Origin: Odontesthes bonariensis
Lineage: Eukaryota > Chordata > Actinopteri > Atheriniformes > Atherinopsidae
Assembly (NCBI RefSeq): GCF_027942865.1
Contig: NC_134516.1
Coordinates: forward strand, 25,503,322 to 25,567,321
Length of the DNA: 64,000 nt
Reading direction: 5' to 3'
The notes under the pieces are model-generated. The model was given only the letters and a program-made list of their open reading frames with translations. It was not told where the DNA came from and ran no database searches. The translations under genes were made by a program, and so were the position numbers. Shown here in pieces: positions 1 to 11,071 of this stretch. Within the stretch, counting starts at the first letter, position 1; each line of letters begins with the position of its first letter.

Positions 1-440
1 TTTTCTGATGAAGTGCTTTGTTTTATATCCACTTAAATGAAGCAAACAATGCCCTTGATGTTTAAACTGCACCAACGTTGATTTATCTTTGTAATGTCTT
101 GTGTTCTGTTCCATTCATTACAGATTGTCCAAATAGTGAAATCTAAGTGAAAAGAAGCCCTGATATAAAGCAGAACTATTCATGATAAATGCTCTTAACC
201 TGTTGTAGTTTCAATGAATGTGATCAACACTCTACAGCTGGCGTATTTAAGGTTATTTCTATTGTTTATATAGAATTATTCTATAGTTTATATAACTTAC
301 AAATGAGGATATAACGATGCAGCTAACAGCAAAGCTACATAGAAGGAAAAGCATCAGCCAGGCTCTGTCAGAGGAGACAGTGTAGAAACAGAGTGAAGGC
401 ATAGAGGGAAGTACAGCTTAAGTGGTAAATTACATTTCTA

Positions 441-513
441 CACCTGAACAGGGACTTGAACCCTGGACCCTCAGATTAAAAGTCTGATGCTCTACCAACT
501 GAGCTATCCAGGC
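441..513 (-). tRNA. tRNA-Lys (anticodon TTT)
   Basis: The reverse complement folds as a standard 73-nt cloverleaf: D-arm box A around TAGCTCAGTTGG, anticodon loop CTTTTAA with anticodon TTT, and T-arm box B GGTTCAAGTCC. The 5' acceptor GCCTGGA pairs with TTCAGGT through a terminal G-U, and the discriminator base is G. As I recall the usual gene it ends CAGGCA, so this copy is slightly diverged at the 3' end. A second copy with the same 3' end lies at 39059-39131. Confidence 0.88.
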
Positions 514-614
514 CCTATGAGAGTGTGCCTGAGTGACAGCTGACATCTGAAACACTTCCTGAGTCCAAAGCTGTGATGCTGTTTTCTGAACAAACGCCTA
601 GTTGATGTGAACTT

Positions 615-1153
615 GTGTTGCAGCCACTGAGCATAAAGACGAAGGCCTTCATGGAGGGAAACAGGGAGTTAAGGAGGAGTGTGAAGAAAAAAGGAAGAGA
701 GCAAGTCGGTGGGAATCTATCTGCAGCAGAACAGTGTGAGGGATGTGTGGTCAGGAATGGAAAAGCTCACAGGCTTTGGGATAATGTGGGATCAGACAGA
801 TGGAAGAGTTCAGACAAACTCAGCATGCTGCTGCCTCCTGCTACAGACCTCACATCCTCCATGTACCAACAGCTTCCCTGCCACACCTCAGCACATCTAC
901 ATGAAACTATCACATCTATAGGAAAATAAACTATCGCCTCATCTGAATACAAACAAAAGAGATGATTGTGGATTTTAGGAGGAGCAGCAGTCAGCTGAAC
1001 ACCGTCTCCATCCTCGGTGAAGAGGTGGTTGAGGATTACAGATACCTGAGGGTTCACCTGGACAGCAGACTGGACTGGAAATGCAACACTGAGGCTGTCT
1101 ACAAGATGGGACATTCAGTAAACTATTCCTATAACTGTATGTATGCTAACTGA
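615..1153 (+). pseudogene. LINE reverse-transcriptase C-terminal fragment
   Basis: A short plus-strand reading frame at 962-1153 encodes MIVDFRR followed by a segment ending in YLRVHLDSRLDWKCNTEA. This is typical of the part just after the catalytic region in fish non-LTR retrotransposon reverse transcriptases. Upstream sequence from 615 is co-duplicated but lacks a recognisable domain. No FADD motif or full ORF is present, so it is a dead fragment. It is repeated inverted at 38438-38957. Confidence 0.65.
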
Positions 1154-2055
1154 GTTGGCATGGGTTGGTGCACTGAACACATGTTACAGAGTTTAATATT
1201 TCTGCATCTTTTAGTAAAAACAGGAAAGAATGAGTGTATATTTCCAGCCAAATTCCCAATAAAGCTGCTCTCATCCACATATTTTTCTGTTTCTTTGGTC
1301 AGACGGATAAACTGAAAATCAGCCCATTAAGACTACGTGTCAACTCGTGGTCACTTAAAGCATGTCCAGACTGTCGCTCTGCTCTAATAAAATCCTGATT
1401 TTGTAACCACAGCCTCATGTGAGAAAATCCCCCTTCAGGTGACTTAAAGACAACATGTTGGCAGCGATTTCAGCTGCACTTACATGCAGCGTGATGTCCC
1501 ACAGAGAAAGTTAGAGGCAGCAGAATGCCATGAAGGTTTCCTACACAGTCTATCCCGTGCATGTACGCTGGGACAACATGGTGGTCCAGTTAAATGGACG
1601 AGTACACCTGGAACTGAAGCTGGACTTACCTGTGCATGCAAGCGTTCTGAATGTCCTGATCAAGATAAAAATATGTAACATACAGAACAAAAAGCATCCA
1701 TCTCCAGCTGAAAACATGAAACCTGCAGACTACACATAAAATGTTCCACTGGGGACACCGACCCAAGTTGGTTATTAGGAGGAAATTTCATAAATATCCT
1801 CAAAACCAGTTTTCCTCAGTGTGCAGACTTCAGGTTTTTGTTTTAAGTTTTGTACAAAGAAAATAGACTCAAATGTAACCTCTCTTCAATGCATATTCAG
1901 AACTTATTTATATCTCTTCCAGAAAAACTCTGTTTTGATCGTTTTCTTTAAAATAAAGATTTTTAAAAAGCTAATTGACTATGTGCTCTGTTTTACAGAG
2001 CTTTTTACTCAACTCATCTTCTTTCCAGAACGCACCCACGACAGCACACACCTGA

Positions 2056-2099
2056 AGGTTCCACTGAGGCGAATGTGATAACCACTACACCACGGAAAC
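2056..2099 (-). tRNA. Chimeric tRNA fragment: Val 5' half joined to Gln 3' end
   Basis: Read on the minus strand, the first ~33 nt (GTTTCCGTGGTGTAGTGG onward, to the CGCCTC of the anticodon stem-loop) match the 5' half of tRNA-Val. The sequence then switches to GTGGAACC plus a 3' flank almost identical to that of the tRNA-Gln at 2444-2515. The T-arm is missing, so it is not a functional tRNA. It is best read as a recombination product within this tRNA cluster. Confidence 0.7.
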
Positions 2100-2443
2100 T
2101 GAAGCCATGCCTATTCACCAGTGTTCCGGAAGCCAAAGAATGAGGTAAGTTTTCCCAAATTTTGTTGTTAGCGGAAAGAGATTTTGGAGTTGCAACAAAT
2201 TGAGTCAGAAGTGTGATTGTAACACACTCCTCTGGGAGAGCATGGATAAATAGAAGCATCGTAAATGAATATGCAAGAAGAAACCAAAAAAGTTTCAACT
2301 AGCAACACAGAGGTGTGACGTCACATACCAAAGATCCTCTAAACTGGAATTGATCAATTGTGCAATCTGGTGTCATTTCACAACTGACTAGCCTACTCAA
2401 CTCATCTTCTTTCCAGAACTCAACCATGACAGCAAACACCTGA

Positions 2444-2515
2444 AGGTTCCACCGAGATTTGAACTGGGATCACTGGATTCAGAGTCCAGAGTGCTGACCT
2501 TTACACCATGGAACC
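2444..2515 (-). tRNA. tRNA-Gln (anticodon CTG)
   Basis: The 72-nt minus-strand sequence starts GGTTCCATGGTG and ends GGAACC plus discriminator T. The anticodon loop is CTCTGAA with anticodon CTG. Box B is GTTCAAATC. The T stem has one C-C mismatch (CCCAG against CTCGG), so the gene may be weakened. Acceptor pairing is complete. Confidence 0.82.
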
Positions 2516-2663
2516 CCTTCCACAGTCAATTTACGCTCTCAGTCATGCAAATGCTTGACAATGGAAGGGTTTTAGCAACGTGTTTTTTTGTCAATTTTTC
2601 AGTGATACTTGTACAGCTTGTATTCTCAGAATTGGCACGACAGTCAAGCAACACATTCTGTAT

Positions 2664-2734
2664 CTTCTTCAATGGTCAAAGGTTAGAGTCCGCCTGTCAA
2701 GCGGAGGAACAGGGTTCGATTCCTTGACCGAAGG
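2664..2734 (+). tRNA. tRNA-Asp-like sequence (GTC), probably degenerate
   Basis: The anticodon arm TCCGC-CTGTCAA-GCGGA pairs perfectly and carries GTC. The T arm CAGGG-TTCGATT-CCTTG also pairs, with one G-T. Box B GGTTCGATTCC is a perfect match. The D arm is irregular and only about four of seven acceptor pairs form. It could be a tRNA pseudogene or the head of a tRNA-derived SINE. Confidence 0.5.
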
Positions 2735-2954
2735 TTGCCATTTTCGCTCAGCAGCTAGGGATTCGCCAAAGTCCGTTTCACACCATAGCATGAGAAAATC
2801 TTTTGAAAACTTGCAAAAATTGACTTTACATGTCAAGAATAGCAGATGAGGCTCCCCTCCTATACGTAATTATGAATATGTTGATGTTGCTATCATTAAC
2901 GTGCAGTCATACATCTTCAAACAAGGATGAAATAAATAAAGGAGGAGCAAGTAA

Positions 2955-3027
2955 TGTTTCCGCCCAGTTTCGAACTGAGGACCTTTAGCATGTGAGGCGA
3001 ACTTGATAATCACTACACTACTGAAAC
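2955..3027 (-). tRNA. tRNA-Val (anticodon CAC), slightly degenerate
   Basis: The minus strand reads GTTTCAGTAGTGTAGTGATT at the 5' end and GGGCGGAAAC plus A at the 3' end, 73 nt in all. The anticodon loop is CTCACAT (CAC). One anticodon-stem pair is mismatched and the acceptor has imperfect pairs. Box B GTTCGAAAC is intact. It may be a pseudogene. Confidence 0.72.
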
Positions 3028-3126
3028 TGAAGCCATGCCTATTTACTAGTGTTCCGGAAGCCAAAGAGTGATGTAAATTTTGTTGCAAACAGAAAGAGAT
3101 ACTCCTCCAGCTTGTATTCTCAGATT

Positions 3127-3766
3127 TGCTCCGTATGAATGAATTGGATTCATTCTGAATTGAATGAATTGTATTATAATTACAATTAACTGAACTCCAA
3201 TTGGCCTGAATTGGACTTTATTACTGAAGTGCCCTGAGATGACATTTCTTGTAATTGTAATAGTTTATTTTGGCAACATTTTAAACAAACTGACATTATT
3301 CTGTCTTGGGAAACACTGCTGGTGGAAAACATGATACTGGCTGCTGAAAAACTGGCAGAAGTGGACCTTCCAACGTGACAGTGACAGGAAGTAATCAGCT
3401 GAAGTCGTCCAGAGATTAACAGAGAACACAAATCAACATTCTGGAATCCGGACTTCAGCTCCATCCAGAATCTGTGGTTGGAACCACAGACCAGAAGAGA
3501 CAGAACAGAAGCCTTCACAAAGCTGTGATGTCATCACTGTAGTGACATCACAATCGATGTCATCTCTGATCTTGTTTGACATCACAAAGTTTCTACAGGC
3601 CAGACATTTTCACTGCTTTTTCACAGCTGGTCAGGAGTTTATCTGAAGAAACACGTCCAGGTTTTGAAGCAGATTTGAAAGTCACAGCAAACGGTTTTCA
3701 CATCGCCTAAAAAACAATAATTAGTATCTAAAATGATCATTTTAACAAGCACTTAGAAACAACGCT
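3127..3766. repeat. Left arm of second inverted repeat
   Basis: This is the reverse complement of about 25955-26617. It includes the TGATGTCA-rich stretch (3520-3600) and the segment encoding the KASVLSLLVCGSNHRFW-like shadow peptide on the minus strand. At 3766 homology stops and a Tc1 fragment begins. The right arm lies just upstream of the minus-strand exon at 25595-25912, so this arm is a displaced copy of that gene's 5' flank. Confidence 0.85.
3520..3600. promoter_or_regulatory. Cluster of TGATGTCA / TGACATCA motifs
   Basis: Several copies of the CRE-like octamer occur in about 80 bases. The same cluster is present in the inverted partner (26155-26215) and in a diverged form at 24390-24480. 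Each of the latter two lies upstream of a paralogous minus-strand exon. It may be a bZIP-responsive promoter element; this is inferred from motif density and repetition only. Confidence 0.35.
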
Positions 3767-4010
3767 TACTGTTTCCCTTCCTTAAGAACGGCTTCTTGAC
3801 AGCCACCCTTCCATGGAGCCCATCTCTGATGAGGCTCGGGTCAACAGCCGATGGATCAGCTGAAGGTCCAGATGCATCTCTCAGCTCCTGTCTCAGGTCT
3901 TTGCTGGATTTTTTCCTCTTTCTTAAGGACATCACTTTCAGATATTGTTCATCTTCTGTAGATAGTTTTTTAGGTCTGACACTTCTTCTTTTGTCCTCCA
4001 CTTGTCCAGT
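3756..4010 (-). pseudogene. Tc1-like transposase, N-terminal fragment
   Basis: The minus strand encodes RPKKLSTEDEQYLKVMSL, then the RKRKKSSKDLRQEL segment, then GLHGRVAVKKPFLRKGN. These are hallmark motifs of the paired DNA-binding region of fish Tc1/mariner transposases. The DDE catalytic domain is absent. A second Tc1 fragment in the same orientation lies at 36290-36520. Confidence 0.8.
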
Positions 4011-4320
4011 TTCCTCAGATGTTTTAAGGACACACTGCAGAGCAAGACGCTGGAGCAGATTCTGGCAGGCGCTGCCGCTCAGAACTGTGACAGCGACACA
4101 AAGGAAGCTCATTTAGAAACACCTGCTGGGACGTCTGAGGAGAGCCCATCTGCACCTGTTCAAAACGTGGCAAAGAAAGCCCTCAAAGTGTGCCCCGTTA
4201 GCTCTAAAGCATTTGATTGTGTCAGAACACTGAACAGACACACACAGTGCCACACAGACGATCGGCCCTATCACTGCATCCACTGCAACAAGCATTTTAA
4301 ACACATGCACGGCTGAGAAG
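4011..4320 (+). pseudogene. C2H2 zinc-finger gene remnant
   Basis: The plus frame ends with a degenerate finger (CPVSSKAFDCVRTLNRHTQC) followed by HTDDRPYHCIHCNKHFKHMHG-like sequence. The first finger has lost its second Cys and the second is cut short by a stop at 4314. The TGEKP linker is decayed to TDDRP. An acidic, Ser-rich upstream part resembles the non-finger exons of fish zinc-finger genes. Confidence 0.55.
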
Positions 4321-4499
4321 ACACCAGATTTACGCCATTTCACTTAGTCCACCAAGAAACATTGACAGCATCACCTTACTTTCTCCTTTCATTCCACTTC
4401 CTGTATCTCCATGTTTATTTGTAATTACCTTTGCCGAGCTCGGTCCACATTCACAAAACAAAGAGTTAAATTCATCAGCCGCTTCAGTCAGATGGCCAA

Positions 4500-5090
4500 A
4501 CACCTTATTGTCCTTTATGAAACACTTAGGTTGATCTGGTGATCAAGGCTTATTCACCATTACATTATTTAGGATGTTCCATGGGCGCTTCATATTATTT
4601 TGATTTATTTGTAACATTTTATCATAATGTTGCTTCTTTGCTTGCCTCAACATGTTGCTCAGCCTGTTTTTGTACATCTCAGCGTTTTTCAGCAACCTCT
4701 GTTCTAGTTTTGATGAAGTCTCCATAAAGTTTATTTTTCTTCTTACATGCATTTTTTAATGCCTTTGTTATCCGAGGTTTCTCAGCATAACTATGCTTAT
4801 GTGAACATAAACCTGTTGGACAGTGTTTATCATGGAGAGATAAATAACAGTTGAAGAATGAATTGTCTGCAGTGTTTACTTCATCTGTATGAAACTCATT
4901 CCACTCTTGTTTTAAAGCTCATTTCTGAAGCATTAATTGCTTTAACAGTCCTTACCCTTTCATATCTACGCTTTTCTGTTTTCTTCCTCTGTAGCTGATC
5001 ATTAAATGTTGCAAATACAGCTAAATGATCACTTATATCACTTATTACCAAACCACCTTGAGTTGGAAAAACTGCGCTATGTAACTTTGC
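4500..5090 (-). pseudogene. Non-LTR retrotransposon fragment (endonuclease end and linker)
   Basis: On the minus strand, VISDISDHLAVFATF matches the SDHxP region at the end of a LINE apurinic endonuclease domain. Further on, NRLSNMLRQAKKQHYD and NNMKRPWNILNNV match the linker before the reverse transcriptase. The fragment is interrupted near 5080-5330 and frames are broken. I assign it to the L2/CR1-like group only loosely. Confidence 0.65.
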
Positions 5091-5329
5091 TGGAGCTGGA
5101 CCGGCCCGGGAGCTGAGTGGAAGTACTTCGACTTGCTTTCTGGCACACCTACCACAAAAACAAATAGACCCTCTCACGCTCCCAGGTACATTTGATTACT
5201 CTTACCTTCTCGGTCTACATAGCTTGCACCTTCTGACTCCTCGCCGCTTTGTCAACAAACGTGAAACGTGAAAGTGAAAGGGTGTTGTATTTACGACAGT
5301 GTAACCGTACATTACCTCCAAGCCTGTAG

Positions 5330-6110
5330 GGGGAGCTCCAGAGTGGGCTTTTTGAGAAGTTACATTGTATTGCTTTAACTATTTGTAGGAGATCTCTTTC
5401 TACAGAGGTAAAAACAGTTTTTAAAAAGTCGGATGGTATTATGTCCAGAGTACAAGTGGTTGATTTCAGATGCCGAACAGTTTCCTCTAGGATTTTTAAA
5501 TCAACAATATTAAATTGTGACATAACGTCACAGTTATTTCTAGGTTTTAGACACAGATTAGTTTTCTTGTTTGTCTGTGTTGCGTGAATGTTTTGTCTAA
5601 TTGTTTTGATTTTTTGGCTAAAAAAGTTGGCAAATTCGTTGCATTTCTCTGTGGAGAGGTCTGGGTTTGACTGTTTAGGAGGATTTGTGAGTTTTTCAAC
5701 CATAGCAAACAGAGTTCGAGAATTGTTGACATTCTTATCAATCATTTCAGATAAATGCAGCTGTCTGGCCTTGCACAGCTCATTGTTATAACTACGCAGG
5801 CTTTCTTTGTACAGCTCAGAGTGAATCTGAAGCTTTGTTTTCCTCCATTTACGTTCAGCTCTCCTGCATTCTCTTTTCAGGTTTTTGACCGTAGTGGTGT
5901 TTCTCCATGGGGTTTCTGTTTGATCAAGGTGCTCTTGATTCTTATCGGCGCAACAGCTTCCAGTACATTCAAAATTTTTCAAGTTGAAATGATCCAGCAG
6001 TCTTTCAACAGACTGCAATGTGTTTGCTGAGGAATTGTGCGTTACAAATATCCTCCCGAGGCGACTGTAATAGTGCAAAGTTGGCTCATGGACGGAAAAA
6101 CAGAAGTGCT
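5330..6110 (-). pseudogene. LINE ORF2 linker fragment (L2-like)
   Basis: A long minus-strand frame (continuous to 6123) encodes RRAERKWRKTKLQIH, then SLRSYNNELCKARQLHLSEM, then NVNNSRTLFAMVEKLTNPP and KCNEFANFFSQKI. This block is characteristic of fish L2-type retrotransposons between endonuclease and reverse transcriptase. Sequence from 5340 toward 5215 is unrelated, so the element is 3'-truncated by another insertion. It is not a host gene. Confidence 0.7.
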
Positions 6111-6640
6111 TTGAGCTTTCCACAAGTGATACCTCAACACAGAGGGGGACATGTGCTGCCTGTGCATATTTTTGCCTTTTAAGGCAGGTTGATTATTTTG
6201 AATCACCAAAAAACTTTAAGTGCACCATTTCTGTTAATGGAAACTAATGGAAACTCACGGCTCCTGCAAACAAAGCTCAACACTGACACGTACTGGCAGG
6301 AAGCAGAAGAGGGTGCCCGAAACTAACTCAATTTGTTTTCACACTCAGGTGGTGGTAGTTGGCAGTGTTCTTCCCCAGGTGGCGGTAGGTGGCCGTGTTC
6401 TTACACAGAAGTCGATTTTTAAAACGCCCCCCCCACCATCCCCCGGGGCTGCCTTACACACAACTCTCTCGGCCGGGAAAGTCGGTAGAGAGTGTAATGT
6501 GGCTGGCTTTCATGGTCAACAAAAGACAGACAGACAGATACAGACATGATTTCAGCAGTACGTTTATACATTCTGTGTTGTGAGTGAGTGAGGCTATCGA
6601 CCGCTGGGTCACCTCGACCCGGAGGACAACGCAAGGGTTA
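6110..6640. other. No gene recognised
   Basis: This stretch includes a G-rich run of ggtggcggtaggtggc type at 6345-6395 and no convincing exon, tRNA or transposon end. Short open frames on both strands lack codon-bias or domain support. Confidence 0.5.
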
Positions 6641-6681
6641 AGAAGAGAAAAAAAGACGGTTGTTGCTCTTGTTTATTTTGT

Positions 6682-6898
6682 CAACAGCCATTCAGAGCAG
6701 CCTGAAGACGTTTAATTATGCGACAGCCAATCAGAGCAGCCTGAAGATGTTTGATTCTGCGACAGCCAATCAGAGCAGCCTGAAGACGTTTGATTCTGCG
6801 ACAGCCAATTAGAGCAGCCTGAAGACGTTTGATTCTGCAACAGCCAATCAGAGCAGCCTGAATACGTTTGATTCTGCGACAGCCAATCACATGATGAC
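6682..6898. repeat. 39-bp CCAAT minisatellite, array 1
   Basis: Five to six units of a 39-bp sequence built on gacagccaatcagagcagcc tgaagacgtttgattctgc. Because 39 is 13 codons, long artificial open frames appear on both strands. Each intact unit has the NF-Y consensus AGCCAATCAG; the first and fourth units are mutated in it. Confidence 0.9.
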
Positions 6899-8205
6899 GT
6901 GATTAGTTAACTGAAAATCTTTTCTTTTTTGGTTCATAATTGTTAATGGTTTCTTTTTGTGGTTATTCTGTTAGTTAGTTAGTTAAGTTAGTTATAGTTA
7001 TGAAAGGGAATGTTTGAATTGCTACCAGTGTGTGTGCGTGTTATATAGTTCTGTTGAGAATGTGTTTTGAATAAAGTGTTTTTTGTTGTTTGTACTATTT
7101 TTTTTACTGGGTACTCCTTTGGTTCCTGAGTTGTGCGTTTGGGTTCAAGTGCTAGTTCTATTAGTTAAACACATGCCACACAGACATGAGTTGTTTTGTT
7201 TTAACACATTCAAACCATTAAAATGGTACTCCACTTTCTCCGCACACCTGCAACATTTTGGCTCCAAAGGAGCAAAATGCAAGGTCACATTACAGGGTCT
7301 GACATGTTCACTCTTAACTGTAGGCTATGTCAGGGTGTATTTTACTGTAATCTCCAGCAATCCTGACATGGGCCCAACAGTGAGGAGGACCACCACATTG
7401 TCCAGATTGAACAATCTAGACACCAAACTGCTGAAGACCTTGTATTGAGAGCCCGCTGGGACTTTCACTGAGGCAGACAGGAAGAGGCTTCAGTGGGTAA
7501 TCAAAGCAGTAGTAGTATTAGCTAAATGAAGGAAAAACATGAATAAGAAAAATCAGTGGAACTCTGTTATTTTATGTCAGGGACACTTTGTTTTGTCCAT
7601 TTCTCAACATATTCTTATTCCCAATCATACAAGGCTGTAAGACAAACATAATAAATCCCTGGAATAAGGGTGAAGCTTGTCCGCTGACATGTATACATAC
7701 ACAACCGCCATGAGCAAAAAGTTATTATTTTATAAATCATATTATATTATATAATATAAAACATCTTTTAAGAATAAAAAAAGGCGGTTGTTGCTCTCGT
7801 TTATTTAGTTTTAAGGTTAGTAGATGTGTAATGTTCAGCTGTCAGAAATGAAAGGCTAGCCTAATCTTTTGTCATATTTGGCTGTGATCACTTTTTTGTA
7901 GCCTATCATAATTTATATAGCCTATGACGTTCTCCCAAACAACCAGCTGTTGTAGTTTCACTTAACTAAAATAAATGCAGTCTACTACCTACAATGGGTG
8001 TATAAACAGCAGAAAATATGTTTGATATCAAATTAGCACGCTACTGTCATTTTGGCGTTACTTCAACTTCCGGTCTGCCCGCCGTCATGTTCGAATGTAA
8101 GAAACGAAAAATGAAAAAAGTAATTTCCAAAAAACAAATTTTGTCCGTTATTTGATTTTGGTTTTTCGTTTTTTTAGGAAGACAGAAAAATCTGTCTTTG
8201 GTTTA

Positions 8206-8262
8206 AAACGAAAAATGGAAAAAGGACAGCTATTTCCGTTTTTTCATTTTTTCGTTTTGACA
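8206..8262. repeat. Inverted repeat beside array 2
   Basis: An imperfect hairpin has arms of the type aaaacgaaaaatggaaaaag and its complement in ttttttcattttttcgtttt. The same structure recurs at about 10303-10360 in the next macrosatellite copy. It lies about 35-90 bp before the CCAAT array in both. Confidence 0.6.
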
Positions 8263-8294
8263 GAAAAATGGATTATACTTTGGTACCTGAACCC

Positions 8295-8708
8295 GACAGC
8301 CAATCAGAGTAGCCTGAAGACGTTAGATCCTGCGACAGCCAATCAGAGTAGCCTGAAGACCTTTGATCCTGCGACAGCCAATCAGAGCAGCCTGAAGACC
8401 TTTGATCCTGCGACAGCCAATCAGAGCAGCCTGAAGATGTATGATCCTGCGACAGCCAATCAGAGCAGCCTGAAGACCTTTGATCCTGCGACAGCCAATC
8501 AGAGCAGCCTGAAGATGTTTGATTCTGCAACAGCCAATCAGAGCAGCCTGAAGACGTTTTATTCTGCGACAGCCAATCAGAGCAGCCTGAAGATGTTTGA
8601 TTCTGCGACAGCCAATCAGAGCAGCCTGAAGATGTATGATCCTGCGACAGCCAATCAGAGCAGCCTGAAGACCTTTGATCCTGCGACAGCCAATCACATG
8701 ATGATGTG
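8295..8708. repeat. 39-bp CCAAT minisatellite, array 2
   Basis: Ten full units plus a terminal partial unit that ends in aatcacatgatgatg. All ten keep AGCCAATCAG. The 13-residue repeat in the 185-residue frame (NQSSLKTFDPATA type) is a by-product of the period and should not be annotated as protein. Confidence 0.92.
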
Positions 8709-10390
8709 ATTAGTTAACTGAAAATCTTTTCTTTTTCGGTTCATAATTGTTAATGGTTTCTTTTTGTGGTTATTCTGTTAGTTAGTTAGTTAAGTTAGTT
8801 ATAGTTATGAAAGGGAATGTTTGAATTGCTACCAGTGTGTGTGCGGGTTATATAGTTCCGTTGAGAATGTGTTTTGAATACAGTGTTTTTTGTTGTTTGT
8901 ACTATTTTGTTTACTGGGTACTCCTTTGGTTCCTGAGTTGTGCGTTTGGGTTCAAGTGCTAGTTCTATTAGTTAAACACATGCCACACAGACATGAGTTG
9001 TTTTGTTTTAACACATTCAAACCATTTAAATGGTACTCCACTTTGTCCGCACACCTGCAACATTTTGGCTCCAAAGGAGCAAAATGCAAGGTCACATTAC
9101 AGGGTCTGACATGTTCACTCTTAACTGTAGGCTATGTCAGGGTGTATTTTACTGTAATCTCCAGCAATCCTGCCATGGGCCCAACAGTGAGGAGGACCAC
9201 CACATTGTCCAGATTGAACAATCTAGACACCAAACTGATGAAGACCTTGTATGGAGAGCCCGCTGGGACCTGCACTGAGGCAGACAGGAAGAGGCTTCAG
9301 TGAATAATCAAAACAGTAGCATTATTAGCTAAATGAAGGAACAACATGAATAAGAAAAATCTGTGGAACTCTGTTATTTTATGTCAGGGACACTTTGTTT
9401 TTTCATATTCTTATTCCCAATCATAAAAGGCTGTAAGACAAACATAATATATCCCTGGAATAAGGATGAAGCTTGTCCGCTGACATGCATACATACACAA
9501 CCGCCATGAGCAAAAAGTTGGGGTAGTTTCGCGTATTACATGGTAAGTGTCGCGGCGAGTTATGCTGTAAGACTGGAGAAGGTGGGAATTGACCAGGAGT
9601 TAGGCTACACTGGAAGTCCGGGCAAAGTAGGAAATAAGTGAACGGAATGTAAACTCTAATACACAGTCAGTATTGTGAAGTGTTACCTAAAGTCCTCTGT
9701 CATTGTACAGAGACGCTATGATTTGCTTGTACAGCACCTAAAAAAAAACCTCACTGTTCTCTATATTCATAGACACACCCAGCCTCGCTTTCAATATAAC
9801 ACAAGCACTCACATTCTATAATTGCCATCAGCAAATTATATGAAAATAATATAAAACATCTTTTAAGAAGAAAAAAAAAGACGGTTGTTGCTCTCGTTTA
9901 TTTAGTTTTAAGGTTAGTAGATGTGCAATGTTCAGCTGTCAGAAATGAAAGGCTAGCCTAATCTTTTGTCATATTTGGCTGTGATCACTTTTTTGTAGCC
10001 TATCATAATTTATATAGCCTATGACGTTTCCCAAACAACCAGCTGTTTTAGTTTCACTTAACTAAAATAAATGCAGTCTACTACCTGCAATGGGTGTATA
10101 AAAAGCGGAAAATATGTTTGATATTAAATTAGCACACTAGTTTTATTTTGGGGTTACTTCCACTTCCGGTCTGCCCGCCGTCATGTTTGAATGTAAGAAA
10201 CGAAAAATGAAAAAAGTCATTTCCAAAAAACAAATTTTGTCCGTTATTTGATTTTGGTTTTTCGTTTTCTTTAGGAAGACAGAAAAATCCGTTTTTGGTT
10301 TAAAACAAAAAATGGAAAAAGGACAGCTATTTCCGTTTTTTCATTTTTTCGTTTTGACAGAAAAACGAATTATACTTTGGTACCCGGACC

Positions 10391-11071
10391 CGACAGCCAA
10401 TCAGAGCAGCCTGAAGACCTTTGATCCTGCAACGGCCAATCAGAGTAGCCTGAAGACCTTTGATCCTGCGACAGCCAATCAGAGTAGCCTGAAGACCTTT
10501 GATCCTGCGACAGCCAATCAGATCAGCCTGAAGACCTTTGATCCTGCGACAGTCAATCAGAGCAGCCTGAAGACCTTTGATCCTGTGACAGCCAATCAGA
10601 GCAGCCTGAAGACCTTTGATCCTGCGACAGCCAATCAGAGCAGCCTGAAGACGTTAGATCCTGCGACAGCCAATCAGAGCAGCCTGAAGACCTTTAATCC
10701 TGCGACAGCCAATCAGAGCAGCCTGATGACCTTTGATCCTGCGACAGCAAATCAGAGCAGCCTGAAGACCTTTGATCCTGCGACAGCCAATCAGAGCAGC
10801 CTGAAGATGTTTGATCCTGCGACCGCCAATCAGAGCAGCCTGAAGACCTTTGATCCTGCGACAGCCAATCAGAGCAGCCTGAAGACCTTCAATCCTGCAA
10901 CAGCCAATCAGAGCAGCCCAAAGACCTTTGATCCTGCGACAGCCAATCAGAGCAGCCTGAAGATGTTTGATCCTGCGACAGCCAATCAGAGCAGTCTGAA
11001 GACCTTTGATCCTGCGACAGCCAATCAGAGCAGCCTGAAGACATTTGATCCTGCGACAATCACATGATGAC
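10391..11071. repeat. 39-bp CCAAT minisatellite, array 3
   Basis: Seventeen units, the longest of the three arrays. Most units keep the CCAAT core; exceptions include agtcaatcag near 10550 and agcaaatcag near 10745. Spread of the variant units suggests expansion by local duplication after the macrosatellite duplicated. Confidence 0.92.

Larger units (their letters stand above)
1..1997. repeat. Left arm of ~2-kb inverted duplication
   Basis: This segment is the reverse complement of about 37945-39590, including a tRNA-Lys and a LINE fragment. The match starts at or before base 1, so the arm continues outside the window. It ends near 1997, after the shared stretch ctctgttttaca. The left arm holds about 245 extra bases (roughly 1400-1645) that the right arm lacks. 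The arms are separated by about 36 kb. A segmental inverted duplication is the simplest reading. Confidence 0.9.

Noticed and set aside
3186-3518. 110-residue minus frame duplicated as the 112-residue plus frame at 26218-26556
   Set aside because: Conservation reflects the inverted repeat itself. The segment is upstream non-coding sequence of the paralogous exons, and no domain or start context is evident.
8152-8709. 185-residue plus-strand frame of 13-residue repeats (and similar frames at 10312-11067 and on the minus strand)
   Set aside because: They follow from a 39-bp period without stops. All changes look like DNA-level variants of the CCAAT unit, and frames are open on both strands.
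7083-9303. Two similar 121- and 137-residue frames (7083-7448, 8890-9303)
   Set aside because: They are duplicated with the macrosatellite. They show no domain, one has an early stop relative to the other, and no splice or promoter context supports them.
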